Source: Calditrichia bacterium (GTDB lineage Bacteria > Calditrichota > Calditrichia > RBG-13-44-9 > J075). From it: DNA of 64,000 nt. Position numbers and translations under genes: made by a program. The notes below the pieces were generated by a model. The model had not been told where the DNA came from and made no database searches. It saw only the letters and a program-made list of their open reading frames with translations. The stretch spans positions 148,965 to 212,964 of the forward strand of contig JANQRS010000012.1 of NCBI GenBank assembly GCA_028284445.1, given 5' to 3'. Below, piece by piece: positions 8,501-19,100 of this stretch. Numbering within the stretch: the stretch's first letter is position 1; each line of letters opens with the position of its first letter.

Positions 8501-10756
8501 ATGCGAGCAACCGTAACTATTTTGCTTACGCTATCTTCATGGATTTTCGCACAAACTATTATTGAAAGCTTCAAACCTCAATTTCTGCCCACAGCTATCA
8601 CCTCTCGCCTTGCCGGTGAGATTACGCTCGACGGCACAGTTGACACGGACGAGTGGAGAGACGCTACACGAATCTCGGGCTTCGTAGAAACCTTTCCGGG
8701 CGATCAGACCGAGCCACCTATCGGGACTGAAGCATTTGTTACCTACGATGATGAAAATTTTTACGTGGCATTTCGTATTAAAGATGACCCGAATCAGATT
8801 CGCTACTCCCTTAGGGATCGTGATCAAATTTGGCAAGATGATTACGCCGGCATTTTGCTGGACACATATGGAGACGGTGGTTGGGCTTACTTTATTGCGG
8901 CAAACCCGCTGGGCATCCAGGGTGATACCAGGATTACCGGCAGTGGCGGGGAAGATGTCAGCTATGATCTGATTTATAAAAGCGAAGGCAAGGTCACAAA
9001 CGACGGATATACTATCGAAATGATGATTCCCTTTCGCAGCCTGCGCTTTCCCGACAAGAATGACCAGCAGTGGCGAATAAATTTTTGGATCACTCATCCG
9101 CGCGATAGCCGTCGCACATATTCCTGGGCGGCGATCGATCGCGACAAGCCTTGTTGGCTTTGTCAGTATGGAACGCTTAGCGGTATCAATGAAGTGCAAT
9201 CATCCGGCAATCTGGAAATTCTGCCGGCACTGGTAAGCTCACAGGCAGGCCAGCTGGCCGACGGCGATGATCCCGGTTCCAATTTTGACAACGGCGACGT
9301 CGAGGCAGATCTATCGCTTAATGTCAAATACGGTTTTTCTTCAAATCTCACTGCTGATCTGGCAATCAATCCGGATTTCAGTCAGGTTGAGGCGGATGCC
9401 GCACGGATTGACGTTAACAGCACATTTGCTCTTTTCTTTCCCGAACGCCGGCCTTTTTTCCAGGAGGGCAGTGATCTATTTGGCACCAATGTTCGTACCT
9501 TCTATACTCGCACAATTAATAATCCACAAGGGGCAGCACGTCTGACCGGCCGCTGGGGACGAACAAGTATAGCCTACATTGGCGCGCGGGATCGCGACAC
9601 GCCGGTCATCATCCCGTTTGAAGAACAAAGTGAGTTTATCCAGGCCGGTAAAAGCATCTCCAACATTCTTCGCGTTAAGCAAACGTTCCTGGAAAATTCT
9701 CATGTTGGTTTAATGGCCACTGACCGGCGTCTCGATGATGGCGGCAGCAACAGCACAGCCGGCATCGATTGGCGCTATCAGCTCCAGGGGCCGCTGAAGC
9801 AGTGGAGAATCGAGGGAAATGTCGTCGCCAGTCGCACGGAGGAACCGGACGATTCAACCTTAAGCGAAGACTTCAATGATGTTCTCTTCGACAATGACAA
9901 GCTGACTGCTCGCTATGACGGGGAAAATTTTAATGGCAGCGCCGGCTATTTCAGCCTGGAACGCGATGGCCGCAACTACATCCTCGATGTCGACTATCGC
10001 TATTACACGCCCACCTTCCGTGCAGACAATGGCTTTGTTACCCAAAACAGTCAACAAACTTGGGTGTTCTTTCAAATGCTGCGCTTCAACCCCGAATCTC
10101 ATGGACTTGATCAAGTCCAGACCAGGCTGATCGGCGGCTATTTTGCCGACATGAACGGCCTTCGCAAAGACCGCTGGATACGCCCCAGCGTCTTTATTCG
10201 CGCCAAAGGCCAGACCGGTATTTTCCTCGGTTATGTCTATAGCGATGAGCGCTTCCGCGGTAAAGATTTTGACGGCATTGAACGGGTGCAATTTGAAGTT
10301 GGTTCAAATTTCAGCGAGCTCTTCAATTTCGATTTTGAATACGAAACAGGACGCTGGATTGCCCGCAACGAAGATACCCCGGTCCTCGGTAAGGGAACCG
10401 ACATCGGTGTGAGTGCACGCTTCAGACCTTCCTCCCGCTTCAATATGGAGCCGCGTTTTTCATTTGCAACCCTCCATGATCCCAATGCGAATGATGAACT
10501 GCTCTTTGAGGGATATATTTTCCGAACCCGTTTTAACTATCAATTTACCCGGGAGCTCTTCCTGAGAACCGTTGTACAATATAACAACTTCAACGATAGG
10601 CTGGATATTGACCCACTTTTAACATACAGGCTGAATCCGTTCACCGCATTCTATATCGGATCATCGCATGGCGCGAAAAACTTTGATACCCGGAACGGCT
10701 TTACCCAAACCAGCCGACAATTTTTTCTAAAATTGCAGTACCTCTTTCGCGCTTAG
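8501..10756 (+). CDS. DUF5916 outer-membrane protein with CBM9-like N-terminal domain
   Basis: The start at 8501 follows AGGAGGG and gives a signal peptide (TVTILLTLSSWIFAQ). Residues ~35-225 form a CBM9-like domain: a DGTVDTDEW opening, an AFVTYDDENFYVAF strand and a central DDYAGILLDTY. The remainder matches DUF5916, with the hallmark NPDFSQVEAD followed by FFPERRPFF and a run of alternating beta-strands ending in an aromatic (LQYLFRA), as in outer-membrane barrels. Family members are predicted outer-membrane proteins of unknown role, often thought to handle carbohydrate. A second family member lies at 12619-14829. The N-terminal carbohydrate-binding role is inferred from the family name only. 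Confidence 0.85.
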   Translation: MRATVTILLTLSSWIFAQTIIESFKPQFLPTAITSRLAGEITLDGTVDTDEWRDATRISGFVETFPGDQTEPPIGTEAFVTYDDENFYVAFRIKDDPNQIRYSLRDRDQIWQDDYAGILLDTYGDGGWAYFIAANPLGIQGDTRITGSGGEDVSYDLIYKSEGKVTNDGYTIEMMIPFRSLRFPDKNDQQWRINFWITHPRDSRRTYSWAAIDRDKPCWLCQYGTLSGINEVQSSGNLEILPALVSSQAGQLADGDDPGSNFDNGDVEADLSLNVKYGFSSNLTADLAINPDFSQVEADAARIDVNSTFALFFPERRPFFQEGSDLFGTNVRTFYTRTINNPQGAARLTGRWGRTSIAYIGARDRDTPVIIPFEEQSEFIQAGKSISNILRVKQTFLENSHVGLMATDRRLDDGGSNSTAGIDWRYQLQGPLKQWRIEGNVVASRTEEPDDSTLSEDFNDVLFDNDKLTARYDGENFNGSAGYFSLERDGRNYILDVDYRYYTPTFRADNGFVTQNSQQTWVFFQMLRFNPESHGLDQVQTRLIGGYFADMNGLRKDRWIRPSVFIRAKGQTGIFLGYVYSDERFRGKDFDGIERVQFEVGSNFSELFNFDFEYETGRWIARNEDTPVLGKGTDIGVSARFRPSSRFNMEPRFSFATLHDPNANDELLFEGYIFRTRFNYQFTRELFLRTVVQYNNFNDRLDIDPLLTYRLNPFTAFYIGSSHGAKNFDTRNGFTQTSRQFFLKLQYLFRA

Positions 10757-10781
10757 GACATATTCTTCCCAGCATTATCAT

Positions 10782-10819
10782 GAAGCCTCCATCGAATTCC
10801 CGAAATTGATGGAGGCTTC
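10782..10819 (+). terminator. Terminator-like hairpin
   Basis: The 12-bp stem gaagcctccatc/gatggaggcttc lies 25 bp after the DUF5916 stop codon. There is no clear T-run on the plus side, so it may act as an mRNA 3'-end stabiliser rather than a full terminator. Confidence 0.6.
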
Positions 10820-10945
10820 GCTGTAATAGGTGCTAGAAACGCGACAGGCTCACCAATCATCCCCCATGAATATGTGGGTAAAAAGTTACATAAAGCGGAT
10901 GCCCGGGGACATAACTTGCATCTGGAATTAAATGAGGAGAGAGTG

Positions 10946-12445
10946 ATGCAAACATCCCTATGCAGCAAAATCATCCATCTGGTGCCAGGCTTTATCATGC
11001 TGATATTGGCTAGCATTTATGGCCAGGCGCCGGATACCAGCTGGACCGTAGTTATTTCCGAGCCGTCTTCCGACGTTCGCTCGGATGCCCGGCAAACTGA
11101 AGATGGTGGTTTTATCATGAGCACAGGCAGTCTACTGACACGCCTGAATCAGGACGGCGGGCAGCTATGGCAAGTTAATCTGAAAGACAGTTGGCCTTTG
11201 TCCCTCAATACCTTTCGGGTTCAGGAGACAAGCGCCGGACAATTCATAACCGTTGGCGACGCTGAAGCGATTGGTGGCGGAACCGACCACCTGCTGGCCA
11301 ATGTGACGGCGAACGGTGATTCAGCGTCACTCTCACTCAGCAATCTTGTATATATCGAGTCATCACGCGACGTTGTTGAAACAGCGGACGGACACTATGT
11401 TTTGGCCGGGTATACCAGCGGTCTGACAGCCCCGGCCTCAGCATCTTCTTCGCCTTCTGCTTCCACCATAGGTCTGTCGCTGATCAAAATGACAGCAGCC
11501 GGCGATACGCTATGGACCAGGGTTTTTGAAGGCCTGGAACCCTTCGACGGTTCGGCCGGATACAGCATCATCGAAACAGACGATGGCGGCTTGCTTGTTA
11601 CCGGCGCCACCAGTATTGATCTTGGTGGTTCGTTGCATGTTTGGTTGATCAAAACAGATCTGAATGGCGATTCCCTCTGGACGCGAACTTACACAAGCGG
11701 GGCAAAGGATATTGCCCGATCAATTATTGCTGCAGATGACGGCGGTTATTTCATTGGCGCACAAACCACCCCTTTGAATTCGGACCGGGAAGACTACTTG
11801 CTTTTACGGCTTGATGAAAACGCCGAACTGCTCTGGAGTAAAACCTATGGCGGTGAGCAAGCAGAATTTCTGGGCAGCATCTGTAAAACAGATGACGGTG
11901 GTGTGTTGATCACCGGAACAACATACTCTTTTGGAGCCGGTTCAGGCGATATCTGGCTGGTACGCGTAACTGCCTCTGGCGAGATTGGATGGACAAAAAC
12001 ACTGGGCACAAACCACCTGGAAAGCGGATACTCGGGGTACCGGACAACCGACGGCGGCTACATCGTTAGCGGCAGTCGGTTTAGTGGACCAGATCCGGGA
12101 AGTTGGTTAATCAAACTGGAAAAAGACCCGACCGGCATCGAGCAGCCCACAAACAGCACTCTACCTCAAGGCTTCTGGCTCGCTCATAATTTCCCAAACC
12201 CATTTAATCCGATAACCACCATTACCTTTCACTTACCCTATTCCGCGGAAACCAGTCTGAAAATTTACGACATCAACGGCGGGGAAATTCGCACCTTATT
12301 GCGTGGAAATCATGCTGCTGGAGAACACCAGGTTGTCTGGGATGGGAGAAATGATAGCGGGAATTCTGCAGCCAGTGGAGTGTACATTTATGAGCTGAGA
12401 ACTGATGGACAAGCCCTGTCGAGAAAAATGACGCTGCTTCGATAA
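10946..12445 (+). CDS. Exported repeat protein with type IX-like sorting tail
   Basis: The ATG at 10946 has a GAGGAGAG Shine-Dalgarno and opens with a signal peptide (LVPGFIMLILASIYGQ). The body holds at least five repeats with the signature T-D/E-DGG-(F/Y/L)-(I/L)-(I/V)-(T/S/A)-G (for example TEDGGFIMSTG, TDDGGLLVTG, TDDGGVLITG, TTDGGYIVSG), alternating with DLNGDSLWTRTY-like strands. This is a propeller-type repeat common in FCB surface proteins. The C terminus is a sorting domain: NFPNPFNPITTITF, IYDINGGEI, SGVYIYEL and KMTLLR. It is probably cell-surface exposed; no enzyme function is apparent. It converges on the DUF5916 gene at 12619. Confidence 0.85.
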   Translation: MQTSLCSKIIHLVPGFIMLILASIYGQAPDTSWTVVISEPSSDVRSDARQTEDGGFIMSTGSLLTRLNQDGGQLWQVNLKDSWPLSLNTFRVQETSAGQFITVGDAEAIGGGTDHLLANVTANGDSASLSLSNLVYIESSRDVVETADGHYVLAGYTSGLTAPASASSSPSASTIGLSLIKMTAAGDTLWTRVFEGLEPFDGSAGYSIIETDDGGLLVTGATSIDLGGSLHVWLIKTDLNGDSLWTRTYTSGAKDIARSIIAADDGGYFIGAQTTPLNSDREDYLLLRLDENAELLWSKTYGGEQAEFLGSICKTDDGGVLITGTTYSFGAGSGDIWLVRVTASGEIGWTKTLGTNHLESGYSGYRTTDGGYIVSGSRFSGPDPGSWLIKLEKDPTGIEQPTNSTLPQGFWLAHNFPNPFNPITTITFHLPYSAETSLKIYDINGGEIRTLLRGNHAAGEHQVVWDGRNDSGNSAASGVYIYELRTDGQALSRKMTLLR

Positions 12446-12551
12446 GGTTGTTTTTCTCATTGCACTCAATTTCATCCAGTTAAAGGATATGCAGTTGTGT
12501 GGCTCCGCCGCCCAGGTGATTGGTGTGATCAAATAGAGTTTGCCAAAGTGC

Positions 12552-12611
12552 TTACCTTCACATCCCCCTAATTCCCCCTCCGAAGGGTGATTTAGGGGGA
12601 TGTGAAGGTAA
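12552..12611. terminator. Perfect 20-bp inverted repeat between convergent genes
   Basis: Positions 12552-12571 and 12592-12611 are perfect reverse complements with a 20-nt loop that itself holds a ccc/ggg mini-stem. It sits between two convergent genes (stops at 12445 and 12619), so a bidirectional terminator is the simplest reading. The CCCCCTAA/TTAGGGGG core also resembles dispersed intergenic palindromes of many genomes, so a small repeat element is the alternative. Confidence 0.7.
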
Positions 12612-12618
12612 ATGGCAT

Positions 12619-14829
12619 CTACCTCAACAAATCAAACAAGTGGCTATACTTGATGATAAACCCGCGGAACTGCTCATTCCACCCCATCCCTTCATCAAAT
12701 CGAGTGTCATTGTATACCAGGAACAGGCCGGTATTTGCGGTTCGCTGCCAGCCAAAGCGCAAATTGAGCGAGCCGAGATCATTGGTGCGATCACTGTATT
12801 GGACAAGGGCCTGAATAAATACCTTCGGAGTGAAGGAATACGAAAGGCGCGCCCGCCAGAGGTTTGCAATAAAATCACCACCTGGCAAATCGATATTATT
12901 ATGGCTAACGCTCAGCTCGGCGTTTAATTGCTCCCCGTAACGAAAGCGCAGGCGCGGCCGCGTGGCGATACGATTACCGCCAAAAAAGCCGCCGATGGTT
13001 GTACGAACGTTTAAGTTCCACCAGGCGCCTTCATTCGTCCAGAATACGATCAAAGCCTCAGCGTGATCGTAAGTATCTGACGGCACGATCACCCCATTAG
13101 ATATTTCGAAGGCATCCTTTACGCCTTCGCGAGTAAAATTGATCCCGGTATGGAGCTCGTAGCCATTTTTCCACTCCCAATGATTGTCGACATGGAGAAA
13201 CCCGGATTCCTGGAAACCGTCAAGATCCCAAAATCCGCGATAGGAAACATGCGGGCGCAATTCCTGAAAGCCCATAAAGTCTTTGGGGCGGATTCGATAA
13301 AAAACCAACCCTGTCGGATTACGATAGCCGCTGCGTCGCAGGAAACCGACTTCCGGATTGAAGTTGTCTGCGACTTCCGTCAGACTGGCTGACAAGAGCC
13401 ACGCCTCAGAATTATAATTGGCGTCAAGCTTATAGGCATATTCATCGCTATCGACGCCCGGGGTAATCGTTTGTGAAGCAAAACCGGAAAGAAGCGCATA
13501 CTGACCAATACCGACACGGGCATCAACGGCCATTGTGCGATTGTAGTTGTCGTCGCCGGCCAAATCCCCTGTCGCCTGACGATTAACAAATAGCGCCCCT
13601 ATAGAAGATCGATTTGGCAGTTCTTTACTGACCCGACCAACCGCAAAATTGTTTGCTGTAACGCTGTCGCCAACAGAATCAGTTTGCATATTCAGCACCC
13701 CGACATTAACCCCGCCCGGTTTGCCGGTCATGCGTAATCCGCCTACAATCGGCACAGCAACACCATCATCTGAAATGCCAATTCGACGACTGAAAAACAG
13801 TTGGGCTTCACCAGGATTGCCCACTGAAAACAAACCGGCATTCTCAAGAAAGAAAGGACGTTTTTCCGGAAAGAAGAGGCTAAAACGATCGAGGTTAATC
13901 TGCAATTCATCCGCTTCGACCTGGGCAAAATCAGTATTATATGTGGCGTCCAACGTCAAGCTGGATGTCAGGCTATATTTGATATCAAATCCGACATCTC
14001 CTGAAGTATCATACTCATTGCTATTGGCAAAATCGCGATTAAGATCGCTTAAGACATAGGGAATAAATTTGAGATTATTCTGATGCAAGTCCTGCAGTCC
14101 TGTCAGCTCCCCGGCCAATGAAATCCGCTGAATATCAAACTGCCGAGGCAGCTTGATCCAGAAAGAACGTTCGTTTCTTCGGCGAATATTGCGCTGGAAA
14201 TTGATCCCCCACTGCTGCTCGGCTTGATCGGTAAAACGAAGGGTTTTGAACGGAATGGCAAATTCGGCACTCCAGCCAATCTCTGAAATTGCCGCGCGAA
14301 CTTCCCAGGCAGCATCCCAATCGAGGTTAAATCCACCTGAACCGCTGTCAAAGAAGCCATCACCCTCATTGCTAATTTGGGCATCATATTCGATGCCTGC
14401 CGGATTCGTACCAAAGAGAAAGCCATTGAGATTATCGTTGTAAGTATCGAGCACCACCTGAAAGGCATCCGTATCATTCAATGAAGCGTCCCGACGGCTG
14501 TCGGAAACTATAATTTGATCCGGGTTTCGATCATAGCAGACCGCACCAATATAGAGGGTTTGCTCCGTGAAGAGCACGCGTACTTCAGTCCTTTCCGAAG
14601 CAGCTTCGCCTTCATCGGGGGTGGTCTGCCAAAAATCGCTGGCAACTTCCGCTTGCTGCCACACATCTTCCCCAAGCACATCACCGTCGATGACCGGTGT
14701 TTGTTGGATCTTTTTGGCTGCCATTGAGCGGAGCTCAGCGTTTGCATCGGTCTGAGCCACGAGAGCGGTCGCAAATACGCCGGCCATAAAGGTTAGAGAA
14801 AAGAAGAAAAGATCAGATAGCTTTTTCAC
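12619..14829 (-). CDS. DUF5916 outer-membrane protein with CBM9-like N-terminal domain
   Basis: A 736-residue paralogue of the protein at 8501. It starts with a signal peptide (FFFSLTFMAGVFATALVAQ), then a CBM9-like domain (~40-225: PVIDGDVLGEDVWQQA; FTEQTLYIGAVCYD; DAFQVVLDTYND). The DUF5916 signature follows (YNTDFAQVEADE and FFPEKRPFF), then a barrel rich in alternating aromatic strands. It ends in FIIKYSHLFDLLR, so the barrel end is followed by a few extra residues. It is convergent with the sorting-tail protein and divergent from the gene at 15150. The role is unknown; a surface channel or carbohydrate-related barrel is an inference. Confidence 0.85.
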   Translation of the reverse strand: MKKLSDLFFFSLTFMAGVFATALVAQTDANAELRSMAAKKIQQTPVIDGDVLGEDVWQQAEVASDFWQTTPDEGEAASERTEVRVLFTEQTLYIGAVCYDRNPDQIIVSDSRRDASLNDTDAFQVVLDTYNDNLNGFLFGTNPAGIEYDAQISNEGDGFFDSGSGGFNLDWDAAWEVRAAISEIGWSAEFAIPFKTLRFTDQAEQQWGINFQRNIRRRNERSFWIKLPRQFDIQRISLAGELTGLQDLHQNNLKFIPYVLSDLNRDFANSNEYDTSGDVGFDIKYSLTSSLTLDATYNTDFAQVEADELQINLDRFSLFFPEKRPFFLENAGLFSVGNPGEAQLFFSRRIGISDDGVAVPIVGGLRMTGKPGGVNVGVLNMQTDSVGDSVTANNFAVGRVSKELPNRSSIGALFVNRQATGDLAGDDNYNRTMAVDARVGIGQYALLSGFASQTITPGVDSDEYAYKLDANYNSEAWLLSASLTEVADNFNPEVGFLRRSGYRNPTGLVFYRIRPKDFMGFQELRPHVSYRGFWDLDGFQESGFLHVDNHWEWKNGYELHTGINFTREGVKDAFEISNGVIVPSDTYDHAEALIVFWTNEGAWWNLNVRTTIGGFFGGNRIATRPRLRFRYGEQLNAELSVSHNNIDLPGGDFIANLWRARLSYSFTPKVFIQALVQYSDRTNDLGSLNLRFGWQRTANTGLFLVYNDTRFDEGMGWNEQFRGFIIKYSHLFDLLR

Positions 14830-15149
14830 AATTCATCCAATAGCAAATTTGTCCGTATTTAAGGAATTAGGGTTCGTTACCTCATCGCAATTGGAGGGCA
14901 CCAATAGAACATACGCAAACCCGGCCAGACTCCCAATATTAGGGAGGCTTTCCAAACACACCATTTTGTTGTTGTAATAAAACCTGAAACACAAGGCGCA
15001 TTTACGCACTATCTGCCTCTCTGCAATACCTTTGCAGCATGCTTAAACTATTTTGCCGCAAAAAGAATTGAATATCGAAAATTTTACGCCGATAACTTTT
15101 GCACAGCCTGCCAGGGATGGCAGGCGGTGATCAAGAAGGGAGTCGGGAT
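14830..15149. other. Divergent intergenic region
   Basis: A 320-bp gap carrying the promoters of the DUF5916 gene (minus) and the small periplasmic protein (plus). It contains a ctccc/gggag hairpin near 14931-14947 and a strong leader hairpin at 15106-15125, listed separately. No promoter could be called with confidence. Confidence 0.4.
15106..15125 (+). promoter_or_regulatory. Leader hairpin before the small exported protein
   Basis: The perfect 8-bp stem gcctgcca/tggcaggc with a GGGA loop ends 24 nt before the ATG at 15150 and just upstream of the AAGAAGGGAG ribosome-binding site. It could stabilise the mRNA 5' end or modulate translation. No ligand-binding class was recognised. Confidence 0.4.
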
Positions 15150-15860
15150 ATGAAGCAGGTCGTCATTCTTTTAGCCGCACTATTCATTACATCAGCCGCT
15201 TTTTCTCAGTCTGTGGATTCAGTACGTTACGAAATACGTAATGGTGACAAGGTCGAGCAAGTTGAATGGGTCATTTTCTACTTGAGCGACGGACAGATTG
15301 AAATTCACTCTACGAACTTCAACGACGGCACGGTGCAAACCGTTTTATGCGATTCACAGTACGTCACGTCATATTGGAAGTATAATGATCCCCTGAAGGA
15401 TTCAGCATTTGAGGTAACAGCTTACGATGATCGTCTGCACCTGCGCGGGAAAATCAAATCGAAGTATGAGGACAAATGGCTGGACAGCGACACAATGCCT
15501 TGGATTCAATTCCAGGGGCTGGCCATGGAGCACTTCGTAGAAAACGGTAAGCCAATCATGAAATTTGTCAGCATAAAGGCGGACAACGGCAAACTATATC
15601 GCTTGAAGGCCAGGCAGCGAGAGGTCAATAAAATAGCGGTCGGCGATGAGCAGATGCTCGCCCGGCGTGTTGAAGTTCGTTTGAGCGGATGGCGCTCGCG
15701 CTTCGGTAGCGTCAACTACTGGATAGATGAAATCTCCGGTCAATTTGTTCGCTTCGAAGGCTTCAGCGAGCCATTGCTGCGGCGAAAGCTGGTTTACCAA
15801 CGCCTCGCACCTTCCGTTCAACCGCAAGAAGACTTAAAATTGACTGTGAGGATGGAATAA
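15150..15860 (+). CDS. Periplasmic protein, DUF3108-like
   Basis: A 236-residue protein with a clear signal peptide (VVILLAALFITSAAFSQ); the start at 15150 follows an AAGAAGGG site. The mature part is almost all beta-strand with a strand order reminiscent of DUF3108-type or lipocalin-like periplasmic barrels: an early VRYEIRNGDKVEQVEW, a central KFVSIKADNGKLYRLKA and a late VNYWIDEISGQFVRFEG. That last strand, in which a residue-conversion phrase precedes a W-I-D pattern, is typical of DUF3108. The assignment is by fold impression only. It is single and followed by a small hairpin terminator. Confidence 0.6.
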   Translation: MKQVVILLAALFITSAAFSQSVDSVRYEIRNGDKVEQVEWVIFYLSDGQIEIHSTNFNDGTVQTVLCDSQYVTSYWKYNDPLKDSAFEVTAYDDRLHLRGKIKSKYEDKWLDSDTMPWIQFQGLAMEHFVENGKPIMKFVSIKADNGKLYRLKARQREVNKIAVGDEQMLARRVEVRLSGWRSRFGSVNYWIDEISGQFVRFEGFSEPLLRRKLVYQRLAPSVQPQEDLKLTVRME

Positions 15861-15865
15861 AAGCG

Positions 15866-15886
15866 GTTTCCCGGCACTCGGGAAAC
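15866..15886 (+). terminator. Terminator-like hairpin
   Basis: An 8-bp stem gtttcccg/cgggaaac with a 5-nt loop, 5 bp after the stop of the DUF3108-like gene, followed by a weak T-rich stretch (ttcttcat). Confidence 0.65.
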
Positions 15887-16152
15887 TTCTTCATACACTT
15901 TTACATATTCATCGCTATAAATATCTCCAATACAATAAGCCGATCAGCTATATAGATGTTTCTCCTGTTCATTACTGGCGTTTCTACCGCTGGGAACAAT
16001 GAAGACCAGGCTTCCCGCGGTTTGTTTATTGAGAATATTTCACTCCACCTGAACTATCGTTTACACAATTGATCGACGTGAACCGCCGCGGCCTGGTTTT
16101 TCCATGCCTGAAACTACGTCTTTCCTAACACGCATAATGTGGGGGCAAATAT

Positions 16153-19100
16153 ATGCGCCAAAGCAGCCGCTCTACTTTTTCACTTCATTTCTGCAGCTCA
16201 AATAGCACCTCGCGACATCAAGCTCGCCAGAACAGATTTCTCCGGCAAAGCCTTAGATGCTGGATTCGAATCGCATTCATAATTCTGTTCTGTTGTTCAT
16301 ATATATCGTTTGCACAGCCGGAGCAGGTCTGCGGCGATTCGGCGCAGGTAAACCAGCTTTTCGACAAGGGCAGGACATTTGAAACAGTATCAAAATATGA
16401 TAGCTGTCTCTATTATTATGATCTGGCGCTGAGCTGTCTTGAATCGTTCAAAGCAGCTTCGTCCGACCAATTCCTGTGGAGTCGTTATGTCCAGGTTAAT
16501 ATTCGCAAGGCCAATCTACTGCGCATAATGGGAAAAATCGACGATGCCGTTGTAATAAGCAGCAAGTCCTTAGCCGAGGCCGAGCAACATCTGACCGAAA
16601 GTGATCCGGTTCTATCAAGAACCTATGAGATTCATGGATTGGTCTTGTGGCAACAATCGGAACTGGATAGCGCCTTAAGCTATCAGTACAAGGGGCTTGA
16701 TTTACGCCTCAAACATAGGGGCAGGATGCACATCACAACGGCATCAAGTTATAACAATCTCGGTATTATCTATTGGAAGATGGGAAAGCTGGATGATGGC
16801 GGCGCGTCTCATAGAGAAGCGTTAGCAATTCGTCTGGAGTTACTTGGCAACGATCATCGACATACCGGTGTCAGTTATAGCAATATCGGTTTAATTGAGA
16901 TGGAAAGAGGCGATTATGAGCAGGCGCTGAAGTATCTCAATCGTGCTTACGAAATTGCGCTTAACACCAACTACCTGGAGCTTGAAATTGCCGCTTTGCA
17001 AAACAGAAGTATCATATACGACGCCAAAAAAGACTTCGCACGCTCCATACAACAAAACCGTTTGCTGGCAGAGCGCGTCAAACAATTCTACGGTGAATAT
17101 CACGTCACTTTGGCCGAGCTAAACAATAACATTGGTGCCGCCCAGGTTGCCCAATTCCAATATAGAAAAGCAATGGAATCGATTAGAACGGCAAAGCAAA
17201 TCCTCGACACCTTAAATCTCGGCCAGGATCCGCTCATGCACAATGTTCTCGGCGGGTTGGCAAACTGTCATTCCCAACTTGGCAACCATGAGGAAGCGGT
17301 TGATTATTATCAGCAAACCATCGATTTTCTGGCAATGTATTTTCCGGATCGCCACGCGGACCTCGGACGACAATACATGAATATCAGCCGAATCCATACC
17401 CAATTAAAGCAACATGAAATTGCCAGATCGCACGTAGAGAAAGGCCTCAGAAACTTTCGTCAAGCCTTTGGCGACTATCACCCCTTCGTAGCGGAAGGAT
17501 ATCGTGGGCTTGCCAACGATTATCTAATACAAGAAAAATACACGGAGGCGCTTGCTGCTGCACAGAAAGGTATTGTCAGCGTGGCGCCGGGATTCGCCAA
17601 TCTCGACGTCAGGACGAACCCCGATCATAGCCGGGTTTTATCCAAAAGCACCTATGCCAAGCTTCTTGGCGCGAAGGGGAAGGCTCTGGTTGAGCGCTAC
17701 CGAGACACCGGTGAAATCGATGACCTCAAACTAAGCATCGATTGCTATGAACACACACTTGCAACAATCGAAAATTTGCATGGCGATATCCGCAATCTAT
17801 CTTCGTTGCAAACCAGCCTCGCTTTCTTTGCAAAAGCCTACGTCATTGCCATTGAAACTGTCGCGCTTGCCACTCCGCCTTCTGCCGATATCGATTGGAG
17901 GGAATTGAGCTTCCGTGTTTCGGAGCAGGCAAAAGCCAATATTCTCTGGCAATCCATGCTGGAATCGCGTGCAAGAATCTTTGCTGGTATCCCCGACAGC
18001 CTTCTTGCCCGGGAAGAGTCACTCAGAGAAGAAATGACGCAAACACAGTTGCCCCTGAAACAGGCACGGGCAGCACAAACGATCAGCGAGACTGCTTCTA
18101 ATATTGACAGCCTGGAAATTGCCTATGCCCTATTGAAATCACAACATGATGACCTTATTGAAGCACTTAATCGGGATTATCCACGCTTTGCGGAGTTGCA
18201 AGGGCGTTCCGAAATTCCGACAGCTGCGGCAATCAGCGATATGCTGAATGGGCAAACGGCAGTCATCAGTTATTTTGTTGCAGATAGCTCTATTCTGATA
18301 TTCGGGATCGCTGACAATCAGGACCTCGCTTACCGCATGATTAAACCGGCAAATTTTCAGGATATGGTGTCGGATTTCAAGGCTGGTATCAAGAAGCAGG
18401 ATCATATGCTAACGAATAAAACCGCCCCGGAACTTTACAAACTGCTGCTGGCTCCGCTCTCTTCACTGTGGGGAAAACGGAAACATCTTTACATAATTCC
18501 TCATGCCGGCCTTCATGGTCTCCCTTTTGAAGCGTTATTCCCAAGGGCAGTAAAGATAGGCGAAAAACCAGACTATCTTGTCAGGAATTACGGCATCAGC
18601 TATCACTATTCGGCGCGAATGTTGGTGGATCACCTGCAGAGCGAAGAGATCAAATATCCCTCTCCTTATATTGGTTTTGCCCCGGTATTTATGCCGGACA
18701 GCAAAAGCAGCTGGATCTCGCCAGACAAGCTGCAGGACATTCTCTGGATGCCGGCAGATGCTGACGCAACGAAGGTTTTTCGCAGCAGCGATGGCAAGCG
18801 TTTTGACGCATTGCCATGGTCGCGCGAGGAAGTGCTCTCCGCTGCCCGGATACTAAACGCCACAGATAACGCATTCATCGATGGTGAAGCAACCGAGGCC
18901 AGGTTCAAAGCCCTGGCTGACAATCATAAAATTGTTCATATCGCCACTCATGGTGTGCTCAATGTTGTTGACCCGGCATTATCAAATCTGGTATTTGCAG
19001 CGACGGACAGTCTGGATCTCTCAGAAGATGGCTACTTCTTTGCACGAGAGGCTTTCGCACACAACTTTCGCACTGACCTGCTTGTGTTGAGCGCCTGTAA

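Noticed and set aside
8537..9199. 220-residue minus-strand frame
   Set aside because: Antisense to the DUF5916 gene, with no domain pattern and a composition typical of shadow frames.
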